A stretch of 64,000 nucleotides of DNA, from NCBI RefSeq assembly GCF_005887615.1, contig NZ_VANS01000001.1, positions 1,041,415 to 1,105,414 of the forward strand, in the 5' to 3' direction. The translations under genes were made by a program, and so were the position numbers. Shown piece by piece: positions 8,449-18,456 of this stretch; position 1 is the stretch's first letter; the number at the start of each line of letters is the position of its first letter. Source of the DNA: Sulfitobacter sabulilitoris. GTDB taxonomy: Bacteria; Pseudomonadota; Alphaproteobacteria; Rhodobacterales; Rhodobacteraceae. The notes under the pieces are model-generated. The model searched no databases. It saw nothing but the letters and a program-made list of their open reading frames with translations, and had not been told where the DNA came from.

Positions 8449-9222
8449 TTAAGCGTTGTCCTTGTTGTATTTGTGAATCACGGTCAGGCCGTGCATTGTC
8501 AGATCATCCTGGTAGGCGTCGAATAACGCCTCGGTTTGCTGGAACAGGGGGGCCAGGCCACCCGTGGAAATCACCCGCATTTCGCGGTCCCGTTCCGCCT
8601 TGATCCGAGCACATATCTCACGAACGAGGCCGACATAACCCCAAAAGACGCCCGATTGCATGCATGCGACGGTATTGGTGCCGATCACATGCTGTGGCTT
8701 GGTGATGTCGATATGCGGCAAGGCGGCGGCGGCCTGGTGCAGCGCCTCGAGGCTCAGGTTGACGCCCGGCGCGATCACGCCGCCGACATAGGCCCCATCG
8801 GTATCCACCACGTCAAAGGTGGTGGCGGTGCCGAAATCGACCATGATCAGGTCACCGCCGAACAGGTCGAATCCCGCCACGGTGTTGACCAGCCGGTCCG
8901 GCCCCACCGCAGTGCCCTGATCGACCCGCACCTCCACGGGCAGCAGGCACTCGGGCTTGCCCACCACCAGGGGACGGGTGTTGAAATACCGGTCCGCCAG
9001 CACCCGCAGGTTCCACACCACGCGCGGCACGGTGGAACTGACGATGACGTCGGTGATGTCGGCCTCGATCTTCTTGAGCTTCATCAGGGTGCTCAGCCAG
9101 ACGTAATACTGGTCCGCCGTGCGCTGCCATTCCGTCGAGGTGCGCCAGGTCGCGATGAAACGCGCCCCGTCCCAGATCGAAAAGACGGTGTTGGTATTGC
9201 CGCAGTCGATGGCCAAAAGCAT
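8449..9222 (-). CDS. coaX: Type III pantothenate kinase
   Basis: This enzyme catalyses the first step of coenzyme A synthesis, the ATP-dependent phosphorylation of pantothenate. The 257-residue protein begins MLLAIDCGNTNTVFSIWDG, the ASKHA-fold phosphate-1 motif of type III kinases. It continues with the substrate-loop region GTAVGPDRLVN, DFGTATTFDVVD and GGVIAPGVNLS. Type III enzymes are typically not feedback-inhibited by CoA, and no other pantothenate kinase is seen in the window. It lies 20 bases downstream of birA and just before rnj. Confidence 0.96.
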   Translation of the reverse strand: MLLAIDCGNTNTVFSIWDGARFIATWRTSTEWQRTADQYYVWLSTLMKLKKIEADITDVIVSSTVPRVVWNLRVLADRYFNTRPLVVGKPECLLPVEVRVDQGTAVGPDRLVNTVAGFDLFGGDLIMVDFGTATTFDVVDTDGAYVGGVIAPGVNLSLEALHQAAAALPHIDITKPQHVIGTNTVACMQSGVFWGYVGLVREICARIKAERDREMRVISTGGLAPLFQQTEALFDAYQDDLTMHGLTVIHKYNKDNA

Positions 9223-9242
9223 GAATCACGCCCCCATGAGGA

Positions 9243-9992
9243 TCAGAAAAACACATCCGCCGCCGCAATCGCGCGCCGGCCGTCAGAGGTATCAAGGATC
9301 AGATTGCCGGTCTCGTCCACATCGACAAACGTGCCGACGTCTTCGCGCGTGCCGGTGCGCGCCGTGATGACCTCGCCCAGCCGGGCGGCATGCGCCAGCC
9401 ATTCTGCCCGGATCGCGGAAAAACCGTAGGTTGTGAACTGCTGCTCAAGCACGGCGTACTCGGACGCCAGCACATCCAGAAACGCCTCGGGCGTGATCAC
9501 GACCCCGGTTTCCGACGACAGCGACACGGGCCGCAGCGCGCCGGGTTCGACCGCGTCCGCCCCTGGGGCGGCCACCAGGTTGACGCCGATGCCGATGGCC
9601 AGATGGCTGATCCCGCGCCCCTGCCCCACGCTTTCCAGCAGGATCCCGGCGATCTTGCCACCGCGCAGCAAGACATCGTTGGGCCATTTCAGGGCAAACG
9701 CATCCTCGCGCCCGGTCACCGCCACGAACGCCCGGTAGAGCGCGAGCGAGGCCACGAACGACCGCACGGCCGCCACGCCGGGCGGCTCGGACGGGTGCAA
9801 CACCAGCGTCGCCGCGAAATTGCCCGGCGGCATTGCCCACGGTCGCCCGCGCCGCCCGCGGGCCGCTGTCTGTTCAAGCGCGAGGATCCACTCGGGACCG
9901 GTCAGTTCCGGCGCGATCCGGGCTGCCTCGCTCAGCGTCGACGAGACCGATGGCAGCACGCGTCGGCCGTATCCATCGGGCCACGCGCTCAT
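9243..9992 (-). CDS. birA: Biotin--[acetyl-CoA-carboxylase] ligase
   Basis: BirA activates biotin with ATP and attaches it to the lysine of biotin carrier domains. The 249-residue length indicates the short type with no N-terminal DNA-binding domain, so it should not be a biotin repressor. Visible motifs are SSTLSEA (instead of the more usual STN), the biotin/ATP loop ARGRRGRPWAMPPGNF, and LKWPNDVLLRGGKIAGILLE with the catalytic Lys. One predicted client is encoded in this window: the alpha subunit of methylcrotonyl-CoA carboxylase (32102-34060). It sits 63 bases after nuoN. Confidence 0.95.
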   Translation of the reverse strand: MSAWPDGYGRRVLPSVSSTLSEAARIAPELTGPEWILALEQTAARGRRGRPWAMPPGNFAATLVLHPSEPPGVAAVRSFVASLALYRAFVAVTGREDAFALKWPNDVLLRGGKIAGILLESVGQGRGISHLAIGIGVNLVAAPGADAVEPGALRPVSLSSETGVVITPEAFLDVLASEYAVLEQQFTTYGFSAIRAEWLAHAARLGEVITARTGTREDVGTFVDVDETGNLILDTSDGRRAIAAADVFF

Positions 9993-10055
9993 GGCGTTTC
10001 TTGGTCAGACATGCTTTGGCCGACGGCCCCGGCGCCGATCCCGGACTGCCCCGCG

Positions 10056-11498
10056 TCAGTTGACAAGCGTCGCCGCCGCGGCCGCCGCGGCGCCCTCGAC
10101 CCCGAACATGTTGACGATGCCCAGAACCATCACCACCGCACTGGCCATCAGAAAGCCCCACAGGATGCCGGGTTTGCCCCTGTCCAGTGCCTCGCCGCTG
10201 TCATCGCCGAAATACATGTAGAACACGATCCGCAGGTAGTAGAATGCGCCGATCACCGATGCCACCACGCCGGCCACCGCCAGCCAGGCCAGCCCGCCTT
10301 CGTAGGCGGCGCGCAGCACGTAGAATTTGCCGAAGAACCCCAGCATCGGCGGCACGCCCGCAAGGCTGAACAACAGAACCAGCATCGCCAGCGCCCGCCC
10401 CGGTTCGCGTTTGGCGAACATGTTGAGCGACGCGATATCCGTCACCGGCTGGCCGTCTTTCTGCATCGTCAGGATAAAGGCGAATGTGCCGACGTTCATG
10501 GTGACGTAGATCGCCATGTAGACCAGCATCGCCTGCACGCCCAACACGGTGCCGGCGGCCAGACCCATCAGCGCATAGCCCATGTGCGCGATTGACGAAA
10601 ACGCCATCAGCCGCTTGATGTTTGTCTGCCCGATCGCCGCGACCGCACCGAGAAACATGGACAGCAGCGACAGCAGCGCGATGATCTGGCTCCAGTCGCT
10701 GACGGCATTGCCGAAGGCGTCATGCAGCACCCGCGCGAACAGCCCCATCGCCGCCACCTTGGGTGTCGTGGCGAAAAACGCGGTCACCGGCGTGGGCGAG
10801 CCCTCGTAGACATCGGGCGTCCACATGTGGAACGGCACCGCCGACACCTTGAACGCCATGCCCGAGATCAGGAACACAAGACCAAAGAGCAGCCCCAGCG
10901 ACACCTCGCCGCCCTGCGCGGTCTGGATGATGCCCGAAAACAGCGTGGTGCCGGAATAGCCATAGACCAGCGACGCGCCATAAAGCAGCAGGCCCGAGCT
11001 GAGCGCGCCGAGCACGAAATACTTCAGGCCCGCCTCGGTTGATTTCACGCTGTCGCGGCGCAGCGACGCAACCACGTAAAGCGCCAGCGATTGCAGTTCC
11101 AGCCCCATGTAGAGCGACATCAGATCGCCCGCCGAGACCATCATCATCATGCCCACGGCGCTGAGCGCCACCAGCGGCGGGTATTCGAACCGCAGCAGGT
11201 CGCGGTGCTTCATGTAGCCCTCGCTCATCACCAGAACGGCAGCCGCCGACAGCAGGATCGTGACCTTGGCAAAGCGCGCAAAGCCGTCTTCGATGAACAG
11301 CCCGCCAAAGCCGGTCTGCGCCCCCGCGCCCCAAAGACCGATCCAGCCCGCCAGAACCGCCATCAGCCCTGCGGTCAGCCAAAGCAGAAGGCTCGCCGCC
11401 CCGTCCTTGATGGTATAGACCGCGCCCACCAGCATCAGCATGGCAAAGACGGCCAGCACGATCTCCGGCAGGATGAGTATCAGATCTGCGGAAAGCAT
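10056..11498 (-). CDS. nuoN: NADH-quinone oxidoreductase subunit N
   Basis: NuoN is one of three antiporter-like proton-pumping subunits in the membrane arm of complex I. It has 480 residues and is strongly hydrophobic, with about 14 helices. Conserved positions include [19 protein letters not shown], the Lys in [23 protein letters not shown] and the later [17 protein letters not shown]. The ATG at 11498 was chosen over a GTG one codon upstream because AGGGG then lies six bases away. It follows nuoM by only about ten bases and is the last nuo gene. Confidence 0.96.
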   Translation of the reverse strand: MLSADLILILPEIVLAVFAMLMLVGAVYTIKDGAASLLLWLTAGLMAVLAGWIGLWGAGAQTGFGGLFIEDGFARFAKVTILLSAAAVLVMSEGYMKHRDLLRFEYPPLVALSAVGMMMMVSAGDLMSLYMGLELQSLALYVVASLRRDSVKSTEAGLKYFVLGALSSGLLLYGASLVYGYSGTTLFSGIIQTAQGGEVSLGLLFGLVFLISGMAFKVSAVPFHMWTPDVYEGSPTPVTAFFATTPKVAAMGLFARVLHDAFGNAVSDWSQIIALLSLLSMFLGAVAAIGQTNIKRLMAFSSIAHMGYALMGLAAGTVLGVQAMLVYMAIYVTMNVGTFAFILTMQKDGQPVTDIASLNMFAKREPGRALAMLVLLFSLAGVPPMLGFFGKFYVLRAAYEGGLAWLAVAGVVASVIGAFYYLRIVFYMYFGDDSGEALDRGKPGILWGFLMASAVVMVLGIVNMFGVEGAAAAAAATLVN

Positions 11499-11509
11499 CA
11501 CGCGCCCCT

Positions 11510-13051
11510 TTAATTTGCGGCCATCTGCGACGCGGCATCCGCCGCGGCGAGCGCCGTATCGTAATTATCAACAAGTGCGGCCACCGACGGCCCGATCACG
11601 TCCAGCACCAGCGCCGGATAGACGCCCAACAGGATCGTCATCGCCACCAGCGGCGCAAAGATCCACCGCTCGCGCGCGGTCATGTCAGTGATGCTGCGCA
11701 GGCTTTCCTTGATCAGGTCGCCCATCACCACCCGGCGATAGAGCCACAGCGCATAGCCCGCCGAAAAGATCACCCCGGTCGTGGCCACCGCCGCCACCCA
11801 GGTATTGACCTGGAACACGCCCATCAGCGTCAGGAATTCGCCCACGAACCCGGATGTCCCCGGAAGGCCCACGTTCGCCATCGTGAACAGCATGAACACC
11901 AGCGCATAGGCGGGCATCCGGTTCACCAGCCCGCCGTAGGCGTCGATCTCGCGGGTGTGCATCCGATCATAGATCACACCGACGCACAGGAACAGGGCGC
12001 CGGAGATGAAGCCGTGGCTGATCATCTGGAATATCGCGCCGTCCACGCCCTGCTGGTTGGCGGCGAAGATCCCCATCGTGACAAAGCCCATATGCGCCAC
12101 GGAACTGTAGGCGATCAGCTTTTTCATGTCCTCCTGCACCAGTGCGACAAGGCTGGTATAGACGATCGCGATCGCGCTCATCCACAAGACCAGCGGCGTC
12201 AGCACCTCTGCCCCGACCGGGAACATCGGCAACGAGAACCGCAAGAACCCGTAACCGCCCATTTTCAGCAGGATCGCGGCCAGAACGACCGACCCGGCGG
12301 TCGGCGCCTGCACGTGCGCGTCAGGCAGCCAGGTATGCACCGGCCACATCGGCATCTTGACCGCAAAGCTGGCAAAGAACGCCAGGAACAGCAGCGTCTG
12401 CAAACCGCCCACGATCTGCACGCCCAGGATGCTGAACGTCTCGAAGGCGAATTCGTGGGTCAGCAGGGTCTCGATGTCGGTGGTGCCCGCATCGGCGAAC
12501 ATGCCCACCATCGCCACCAGCATCAGAACCGACCCAAGGAAGGTATAGAGAAAGAACTTGAAGCTCGCGTAGATGCGGTTGGCCCCGCCCCAGATCCCGA
12601 TGATCAGGAACATCGGGATCAGCCCTGCCTCGAAGAACAGGTAGAACAGCACCAGATCCAGCGCCATGAACACGCCCAGCATCAGCGTTTCAAGCATCAG
12701 AAAGGCGATCATGTATTCCTTGACGCGCGTCTCGACGTTCCACGAGGCGGCGATGACCAGCGGCATCATGAAGGTCGTGAGCATGACGAACAGCACCGAA
12801 ATGCCATCGACGCCCATCTTGTACTTGAGCCCGATCAGCCATTCGGCCTCCTCGACCATCTGGAAACCGGTGTCATTCGCGTCGAACCCGGCGAGGATGA
12901 ACAGCGACACCAGGAAGGTGGCCGCTGTCGCGATCAGCGCAAGCCAGCGCGCGTTGCGTCTGGCCGCCTCGTCGTCGCCGCGCAGGAACACCGCCAGGAT
13001 GGCCGCCGCCAGCGCCGGGATGAAGGTGACGATTGAAAGCAGATTGTCCAT
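11510..13051 (-). CDS. nuoM: NADH-quinone oxidoreductase subunit M
   Basis: NuoM is a proton-pumping, antiporter-like subunit of complex I. The 513-residue protein has about 14 transmembrane helices. It shows the key acidic and basic residues seen in the family: [20 protein letters not shown] with the helix-5 Glu, [22 protein letters not shown] with Lys and the conserved HTWLPDAH, and [16 protein letters not shown]. The start [16 protein letters not shown] at 13051 is typical. Its ATG overlaps the nuoL stop by one base, so translation is coupled. The longer open frame to 13237 lies inside nuoL and is not real. Confidence 0.97.
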   Translation of the reverse strand: MDNLLSIVTFIPALAAAILAVFLRGDDEAARRNARWLALIATAATFLVSLFILAGFDANDTGFQMVEEAEWLIGLKYKMGVDGISVLFVMLTTFMMPLVIAASWNVETRVKEYMIAFLMLETLMLGVFMALDLVLFYLFFEAGLIPMFLIIGIWGGANRIYASFKFFLYTFLGSVLMLVAMVGMFADAGTTDIETLLTHEFAFETFSILGVQIVGGLQTLLFLAFFASFAVKMPMWPVHTWLPDAHVQAPTAGSVVLAAILLKMGGYGFLRFSLPMFPVGAEVLTPLVLWMSAIAIVYTSLVALVQEDMKKLIAYSSVAHMGFVTMGIFAANQQGVDGAIFQMISHGFISGALFLCVGVIYDRMHTREIDAYGGLVNRMPAYALVFMLFTMANVGLPGTSGFVGEFLTLMGVFQVNTWVAAVATTGVIFSAGYALWLYRRVVMGDLIKESLRSITDMTARERWIFAPLVAMTILLGVYPALVLDVIGPSVAALVDNYDTALAAADAASQMAAN

Positions 13052-15147
13052 CAGTTCGCCCCTCCGGTCATCGTCATCCATGTGACCAGAACCGCGATCC
13101 CGATCACCATCGCGAAGGCATAGGTGAAGATGTAGCCGGACTGCGCCCGCCCCGCGAGCCGGGTGAAGAACGGGATGATCCCCATTGCCACACCGTTGAG
13201 CGACCCATCGATGACGTTGCCGTCGCCGCGTTTCCACAACAGACGCCCCAGGCCCTTTGCCGACTGCACGAAGACGACGTCATAAAGCTCGTCGAAATAC
13301 CATTTGTTCTTGAGAAAGAGATACAGCGGCCGCTGGCTCTCCGCCAGGCGCCCCGGCAGGCTGGGGTTCAGGATATAGAACCATACCGCCATTCCAAGAC
13401 CGGCCAGCATCGCGATGAACGGGCTGAGTTTGACCCAGGTGGGCACGGCGTGGGCATCATCCAGCACGGTGTTGTCCGGCCCCATGTAGATCGCGCCCTC
13501 GCCCGGTGCGCCGGTGAACACGTAGTGATGCTCGCCCGCGCCACCGTGGTCGCCGGTGGCGGCACCGTGGTCTTCCTCCGCGCCTTCGGCATGGGTGTCG
13601 CCCGCTGCCGCGGCCTCGGCGTAGGGGATGCCGTAGAACTCCGCCACCTCGTCGGCGTGGCCGAAGAAACTGCCGTACCAGACCATGCCGGCCAGAACCG
13701 CGCCCGCGCTCAGCACACCGAGCGGCACCAGCATCGTCATCGGGCTTTCGTGCGCGTGGTCATGCGTGTGCTTGTCGCCGCGCGGCGCACCGAAGAACGT
13801 CAGGAACATCAGTCGCCAGCTGTAGAAGCTGGTCATCGCCGCCGCCACGACCAGCAGCCAGAAGGCATAGCCGGTTCCGCCCGCAAAGGCGCTTTCGATG
13901 ATCGCGTCCTTGCTGAGAAAGCCGGCAAAACCGATATGGGTCAGCGGGATACCCACCCCGGTGATGGCCAGCGTGCCGATCAGCATGCCGTAGAAGGTAT
14001 AGGGGATCTTTTTGCGCAACCCGCCATAGTTGGTCATGTCCTGCTCGTGGTGCATCGCATGGATCACCGACCCCGCCCCAAGGAACAACAGCGCCTTGAA
14101 GAAGGCGTGCGTCAGCAAATGGAACATCGCCGCCGAATACATCCCCACGCCCGCCGCCACGAACATGTAGCCAAGCTGGCTGCAGGTCGAATAGGCGATC
14201 ACCCGCTTGATGTCGGTCTGCACCAGGCCCACGGTCGCGGCGAAAAACGCGGTGGTGGCGCCCAGGAAGGTCACGAACATCATCGCCTCGGGCGCGAATT
14301 CCATCAGCGGCGACATGCGGCACACCAGGAACACGCCCGCCGTCACCATCGTGGCCGCGTGGATCAGCGCGGACACCGGCGTCGGGCCTTCCATGGCGTC
14401 GGGCAGCCACGTGTGCAGGAACAGCTGCGCCGATTTGCCCATCGCCCCGATGAACAGCAGAACCGCGATCAGGTTGGCGGCGTTCCATTCGCCCCACAGA
14501 AACGTCAGCTGCGTCTCGGCGATGTCGGGTGCCGCCGCAAAGACATCGTCAAAACGAATGCTGTCGGTCAGGAAGAACAGCCCGAAGATCCCCAGCGCAA
14601 AACCGAAATCGCCGACGCGGTTGACGACGAAGGCCTTGATCGCGGCTGCATTGGCGCTCGGCTTGCGGTAGTAAAAGCCGATCAGCAGGTACGATGCCAC
14701 GCCGACCCCTTCCCAGCCAAAGAACATCTGCACCAGGTTGTCGGCGGTCACCAGCATCAGCATCGCGAAGGTGAAGAACGACAGGTAGGCGAAAAAGCGC
14801 GGTTTGTAGGTTTCGCCCTCTTTCCACTGCGGATCGTGGTCCATGTAGCCAAAGGAATAGAGGTGAACGAGGCTCGACACCGTTGTGATCACGATCAGCA
14901 TGATCGCCGTCAGGCGGTCCATGCGGATGGCCCAGTCGGTCGACAGTGTGCCGCTTTCGATCCAGCGCAGGATCTGGATCTGCTCAGTCACGCCATCGAA
15001 GCTGAGGAAGACGATCCAGGACAACAGCGCGGACAGGAACAATAGGCCGGTCGCGATCCACATGGCCGCAACCTCGCCCATGACCTTCCAGCCGAAACCG
15101 CACAGGATCGCGCCCACCAGCGGGGCAAAGAGGATGATGGTTTCCAT
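13051..15147 (-). CDS. nuoL: NADH-quinone oxidoreductase subunit L
   Basis: NuoL is the distal proton-pumping subunit of complex I, with a long lateral helix at the C-terminus. The 698-residue length is normal for alphaproteobacteria. It contains [48 protein letters not shown] and [17 protein letters not shown]. Between the last pump helices and the lateral helix, about residues 455-550, a hydrophilic stretch is rich in His, Asp and Glu ([30 protein letters not shown]). It is a possible metal-binding loop, although loops here vary widely among relatives. It starts four bases after the nuoK stop. Confidence 0.97.
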   Translation of the reverse strand: METIILFAPLVGAILCGFGWKVMGEVAAMWIATGLLFLSALLSWIVFLSFDGVTEQIQILRWIESGTLSTDWAIRMDRLTAIMLIVITTVSSLVHLYSFGYMDHDPQWKEGETYKPRFFAYLSFFTFAMLMLVTADNLVQMFFGWEGVGVASYLLIGFYYRKPSANAAAIKAFVVNRVGDFGFALGIFGLFFLTDSIRFDDVFAAAPDIAETQLTFLWGEWNAANLIAVLLFIGAMGKSAQLFLHTWLPDAMEGPTPVSALIHAATMVTAGVFLVCRMSPLMEFAPEAMMFVTFLGATTAFFAATVGLVQTDIKRVIAYSTCSQLGYMFVAAGVGMYSAAMFHLLTHAFFKALLFLGAGSVIHAMHHEQDMTNYGGLRKKIPYTFYGMLIGTLAITGVGIPLTHIGFAGFLSKDAIIESAFAGGTGYAFWLLVVAAAMTSFYSWRLMFLTFFGAPRGDKHTHDHAHESPMTMLVPLGVLSAGAVLAGMVWYGSFFGHADEVAEFYGIPYAEAAAAGDTHAEGAEEDHGAATGDHGGAGEHHYVFTGAPGEGAIYMGPDNTVLDDAHAVPTWVKLSPFIAMLAGLGMAVWFYILNPSLPGRLAESQRPLYLFLKNKWYFDELYDVVFVQSAKGLGRLLWKRGDGNVIDGSLNGVAMGIIPFFTRLAGRAQSGYIFTYAFAMVIGIAVLVTWMTMTGGAN

Positions 15148-15151
15148 GATC

Positions 15152-15457
15152 TCAGCCCTTCATCACGTTGACGTCTTCGACCGCGATGGTGCCGCGGTTG
15201 CGGAAGAAGCACACCAGGATCGCAAGGCCGATTGCCGCTTCGGCGGCGGCCACGGTCAGCACGAACAGCGTGAACACCTGCCCCACCAGATCGCCCAGGA
15301 AACTGGAGAACGCCACGAGGTTGATATTCACCGCAAGCAGCATCAATTCGATGCTCATCAGCAGGATGATCACGTTCTTCCGGTTCAGAAAGAGCCCGAA
15401 GATGCCGATGACAAAAAGCGTCGCCGCCACTGTCAGGTAATGTTCAAGTCCGATCAT
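15152..15457 (-). CDS. nuoK: NADH-quinone oxidoreductase subunit K
   Basis: NuoK is a three-helix membrane subunit of complex I at the junction with the pump modules. The 101-residue protein has the full family length, starting [21 protein letters not shown]. It keeps the conserved buried Glu residues: one in [17 protein letters not shown] and one in [12 protein letters not shown]. An AT-rich gap with a strong palindrome separates it from nuoJ, the longest spacing among the nuoH-nuoN genes. Confidence 0.97.
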   Translation of the reverse strand: MIGLEHYLTVAATLFVIGIFGLFLNRKNVIILLMSIELMLLAVNINLVAFSSFLGDLVGQVFTLFVLTVAAAEAAIGLAILVCFFRNRGTIAVEDVNVMKG

Positions 15458-15483
15458 AATGTCCCATACTTTCCGTCCCGTAG

Positions 15484-15506
15484 CCGTTTTCTGTGACAGA
15501 AAACGG
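15484..15506. promoter_or_regulatory. 10-bp perfect hairpin in the nuoJ-nuoK gap
   Basis: CCGTTTTCTG (15484-15493) and CAGAAAACGG (15497-15506) flank a TGA loop. Seven T residues follow at 15513-15519 on the plus strand, so it reads like an intrinsic terminator for antisense transcription. In the nuo direction it would be a processing or stabilising hairpin. Confidence 0.55.
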
Positions 15507-15532
15507 ACCGGATTTTTTTGAAGATTCCGCGC

Positions 15533-16135
15533 CTACAACCCCTGCCCGGATTTCACGTCTTTCAACTGCATCGCCTTTTTGGGGTCGCGCATCATCTGCG
15601 CCACCACGTCCTGCCGCTTGACGTCGCCGCGGTGGCGCAGCGTCAGAACGATCGCACCGACCATCGCCACCAGCAGGATCAGCCCCGCCAGCTGGAACAG
15701 CAGGAAATACTGATCATAGAGGATCAGGCCAAGCGCTTCGGTGTTGTGCCGGTCCAGCGGCATCGGCTGCGCGCGCAGACCTTCGGCCGCGCCGTTCGCC
15801 TCCCAGGCGCCGAAGGCCATCACGAACTGCATCAGGATGACCAGACCGATCAGCAGCGCCAGCGGCATATACTTCGCCATCTCGGCCTTCAATTCGGCGA
15901 AATCGACATCCAGCATCATCACGACGAACAAGAACAACACCGCCACCGCGCCCACGTAGACGATGATCAGAAGCATCGCCACGAATTCGGCGCCCAGCAG
16001 CACGAACAAGCCGGCCGCACTCAGAAACGCGAGGATCAGCCAGAGCACGGAATGCACCGGGTTGCGGCTGACGACGGTGAACAGGCCGCCCGAGATCACG
16101 CTGACCGCAAAGAGGTAGAAGGCAAAAACACTCAT
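15533..16135 (-). CDS. nuoJ: NADH-quinone oxidoreductase subunit J
   Basis: NuoJ is a five-helix membrane subunit of complex I, related to mitochondrial ND6. The 200-residue sequence begins [21 protein letters not shown]. It holds the characteristic third helix [24 protein letters not shown], where the pi-bulge region couples quinone reduction to pumping. The C-terminal half beyond the last helix is hydrophilic. The start overlaps by four bases (ATGA) the stop of the upstream carboxymuconolactone-decarboxylase-like gene, so translation is coupled to that non-nuo gene. Confidence 0.96.
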   Translation of the reverse strand: MSVFAFYLFAVSVISGGLFTVVSRNPVHSVLWLILAFLSAAGLFVLLGAEFVAMLLIIVYVGAVAVLFLFVVMMLDVDFAELKAEMAKYMPLALLIGLVILMQFVMAFGAWEANGAAEGLRAQPMPLDRHNTEALGLILYDQYFLLFQLAGLILLVAMVGAIVLTLRHRGDVKRQDVVAQMMRDPKKAMQLKDVKSGQGL

Positions 16136-16536
16136 GTCTCGGGGTCCTCATGTTCGTCCAGCACCTGCTGGGCCAGTTCCAGCGCGCGGGTCATCGCGGG
16201 GATGCCGGCGAACACCGACATCTGGCCGATCGTCTCGACGATGTGCTGCTTGGTGCCGCCCGCCTCCAGGACGTGGCGCACGGTCTGGCGCAGGGCCACG
16301 TCGTTTTGCGCGCCCTGCATCGTCAGCCCCGCCAGCGTCAGCAAAAGCCGCGTCCGCGCGTCCAGCCCGCCTTCGTTCAGCGTATTGCCGAACATCATTT
16401 CCATCATGTCCTTGGGCATCGTGCCCATCATCTTCTCAAAGCCCTTGGGCGTGAACGCCTCCATTGCTGGAAAGGCCTTCGCCATGTCCTGGGCCTGCTG
16501 CATCATCACTTCAAAGGGGGATTTTGCATCGCTCAT
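16132..16536 (-). CDS. Carboxymuconolactone-decarboxylase-like protein inside nuo
   Basis: This 134-residue helical protein has a CMD/AhpD-like C-terminal half ([46 protein letters not shown]). The N-terminal third is Met-rich ([20 protein letters not shown]). It has no cysteine at all, so the CxxC redox pair of AhpD peroxidases is missing and peroxidase activity is unlikely. It overlaps nuoI upstream and nuoJ downstream by four bases each, so it is embedded in translation of complex I. A role in complex I assembly or in metabolism of an unknown lactone is equally open. Confidence 0.8.
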   Translation of the reverse strand: MSDAKSPFEVMMQQAQDMAKAFPAMEAFTPKGFEKMMGTMPKDMMEMMFGNTLNEGGLDARTRLLLTLAGLTMQGAQNDVALRQTVRHVLEAGGTKQHIVETIGQMSVFAGIPAMTRALELAQQVLDEHEDPET

Positions 16537-17027
16537 CGGTAGGGCGCGTCCATTTCGAGATTGCGCGCAATCTCGGCTTCCCAGCGATCGCCGTTTTCAA
16601 GCAGCTTGTCCTTGTCGTAATACAGCTCTTCGCGCGTCTCGGTCGAGAACTCGAAATTCGGGCCTTCGACGATGGCATCCACCGGGCAGGCTTCCTGACA
16701 GAAACCGCAATAGATGCATTTGGTCATGTCGATGTCGTAGCGCGTCGTCCGGCGGCTGCCGTCATCCCGCGGTTCGGCATCGATGGTGATCGCCTGCGCG
16801 GGGCAGATGGCCTCGCACAGCTTGCACGCGATGCAGCGTTCCTCGCCGTTGGGATACCGGCGCAGGGCGTGTTCCCCCCGGAACCGGGGGGACAGCGGAC
16901 CCTTTTCATGCGGATAGTTCAACGTCGCCTTGGGCGCGAAGAAATACTTCAGCCCCAGCTTCATGCCGACCCAGAAATCCTGCAACAACCAGTATTTCGC
17001 GGCGCGGGTATAGTCGATGTTTGCCAT
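16533..17027 (-). CDS. nuoI: NADH-quinone oxidoreductase subunit I
   Basis: NuoI carries the two 4Fe-4S clusters N6a and N6b that pass electrons to NuoB. The 164-residue protein shows both ligand sets, [12 protein letters not shown] and [12 protein letters not shown]. The N-terminal amphipathic segment [23 protein letters not shown] is expected to lie on the membrane surface. The start [10 protein letters not shown] at 17027 agrees with relatives; the extension to 17111 lies inside nuoH. It starts one base after the nuoH stop. Confidence 0.97.
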   Translation of the reverse strand: MANIDYTRAAKYWLLQDFWVGMKLGLKYFFAPKATLNYPHEKGPLSPRFRGEHALRRYPNGEERCIACKLCEAICPAQAITIDAEPRDDGSRRTTRYDIDMTKCIYCGFCQEACPVDAIVEGPNFEFSTETREELYYDKDKLLENGDRWEAEIARNLEMDAPYR

Positions 17028-17028
17028 G

Positions 17029-18066
17029 TCAGCCTCCCATGCCCCAGCGGGCGTATGCCCCCCAGAACCAGTCGAATTTCGCCGCGAAGGCCACGAAGAC
17101 CACCCAGACAAGGCTGAACGGCAGGAACACCTTCCAGCCCAGGCGCATCAGTTGATCGTAGCGGTAGCGCGGGGTGATGGCCTTGACCATCGCGAAAAGG
17201 AAGAAAAAGAACGCCATCTTGCCCACCATCCACAGCACGCCATCGGGCAGGCCGGGAATGGGCGACAGCCAGCCACCGAAGAACAGCAGCGAGGTCAGCG
17301 CGCACATCAGGAAGATGGCGATGTATTCGCCCGCCATGAACAGCAGGAAGGGCGTCGAGGAATATTCCACCTGGTATCCCGCGACCAATTCCGATTCCGC
17401 TTCCGGAAGGTCGAAGGGCGGGCGGTTGGTTTCGGCAAGGCACGAGATGAAGAACAGGAACACCATCGGGAAATGCGGCAGCCAGTACCACGAGAAGAAC
17501 CCGTAGGAGCCGTTCTGCGCCGCGACGATGCCGGAAAAGTTCATCGACCCGGTCGAGATGATGACCCCGATGATGATCAGACCCAGCGACACTTCGTAGG
17601 AGATCATCTGCGCCGCCGACCGCAGCGACCCGAGGAACGGGTACTTGGAGTTCGACGCCCAGCCGCCCATGATCACGCCATACACCTCGAGCGAGGAGAT
17701 CGCGAGGACGAACAGGATCGCCACGTTGATATCGGACAGCACCCAACCGTCGTTGAACGGGATCACCGCCCAGGCCAGCATCGCCAGAACGAAGGACGTC
17801 AGCGGCGCCAGCAGAAACACGGTGCGGTCGGCGCCCGCAGGGATCACGACCTCCTTGACGACGTATTTCAACGCATCCGCCACCGTCTGCAGCAGACCGA
17901 AGGCGCCCACGACGTTGGGCCCGCGCCGCATCTGCACCGCCGCCCAGACCTTGCGGTCGCCATAGACCAGAAACAGCAGCGAGATCATGACAAAGCCGAC
18001 GACCGCAAGCACCTGCGCCAGGATCAGTACGGCGATGCCGCCAGGGGTGGTAAAGAAATCAGCCAT
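17029..18066 (-). CDS. nuoH: NADH-quinone oxidoreductase subunit H
   Basis: NuoH forms the membrane side of the quinone chamber of complex I. It has 345 residues and about eight helices. Conserved parts include [26 protein letters not shown], the Glu-rich loop [25 protein letters not shown] that lines the E-channel, and the final [17 protein letters not shown]. The start [18 protein letters not shown] is plausible. The gene follows a small lipoprotein gene rather than nuoG directly. Confidence 0.97.
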   Translation of the reverse strand: MADFFTTPGGIAVLILAQVLAVVGFVMISLLFLVYGDRKVWAAVQMRRGPNVVGAFGLLQTVADALKYVVKEVVIPAGADRTVFLLAPLTSFVLAMLAWAVIPFNDGWVLSDINVAILFVLAISSLEVYGVIMGGWASNSKYPFLGSLRSAAQMISYEVSLGLIIIGVIISTGSMNFSGIVAAQNGSYGFFSWYWLPHFPMVFLFFISCLAETNRPPFDLPEAESELVAGYQVEYSSTPFLLFMAGEYIAIFLMCALTSLLFFGGWLSPIPGLPDGVLWMVGKMAFFFFLFAMVKAITPRYRYDQLMRLGWKVFLPFSLVWVVFVAFAAKFDWFWGAYARWGMGG

Positions 18067-18072
18067 AGGTCC

Positions 18073-18456
18073 TCACACCGTCGGTATTCCAGTTTCCGCG
18101 CAGTCCGCAGCCACGACTTCGGCGTCGAGCGTGCGCGATCCGCGCGGCAGGGTTGGCGAGATGGTGTAAACAGCATCTGCGGACCAGACGCCACCCTCTT
18201 CGCTTACATTTGTGCGCAGGTGACGCGCGAATCCGTAGCCCCGGATCAGCGTATATTGCGCCGCGGCACATTCCGCATACCGCTCCACGTCCACCGCCGA
18301 TTGCGCCTTGGTCATCGACACGTTGAACTGCACCAGATCGCCGTCGAGAAGCTGCGTCTCGACGCCCCTGTAGTCGGGAATGAAATCCTCGGCCGTGGGC
18401 ACGCCGGGCCCGCAGGCCGCCAGCACCAGGGGCGATATCAGCACCGCGCGTTTCAT
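18073..18456 (-). CDS. Small lipoprotein between nuoG and nuoH
   Basis: This 127-residue protein has a lipoprotein signal: [17 protein letters not shown] with the lipobox LAAC. After lipidation at Cys15 it should sit on the periplasmic face of a membrane. The mature part is hydrophilic with further Cys residues ([19 protein letters not shown]) that could form a disulfide. I recognise no domain. Its ATG overlaps the nuoG stop by four bases, so it is translated with complex I. Similar unidentified frames are known inside nuo clusters of Rhodobacter and Paracoccus. A periplasmic assembly or stability role is only a guess. Confidence 0.8.
   Translation of the reverse strand: MKRAVLISPLVLAACGPGVPTAEDFIPDYRGVETQLLDGDLVQFNVSMTKAQSAVDVERYAECAAAQYTLIRGYGFARHLRTNVSEEGGVWSADAVYTISPTLPRGSRTLDAEVVAADCAETGIPTV

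Noticed and set aside
13033-15045. Plus-strand ORF of 670 codons opposite nuoL
   Set aside because: The product is Arg/His/Gln-rich noise and nuoL on the other strand is unmistakable.
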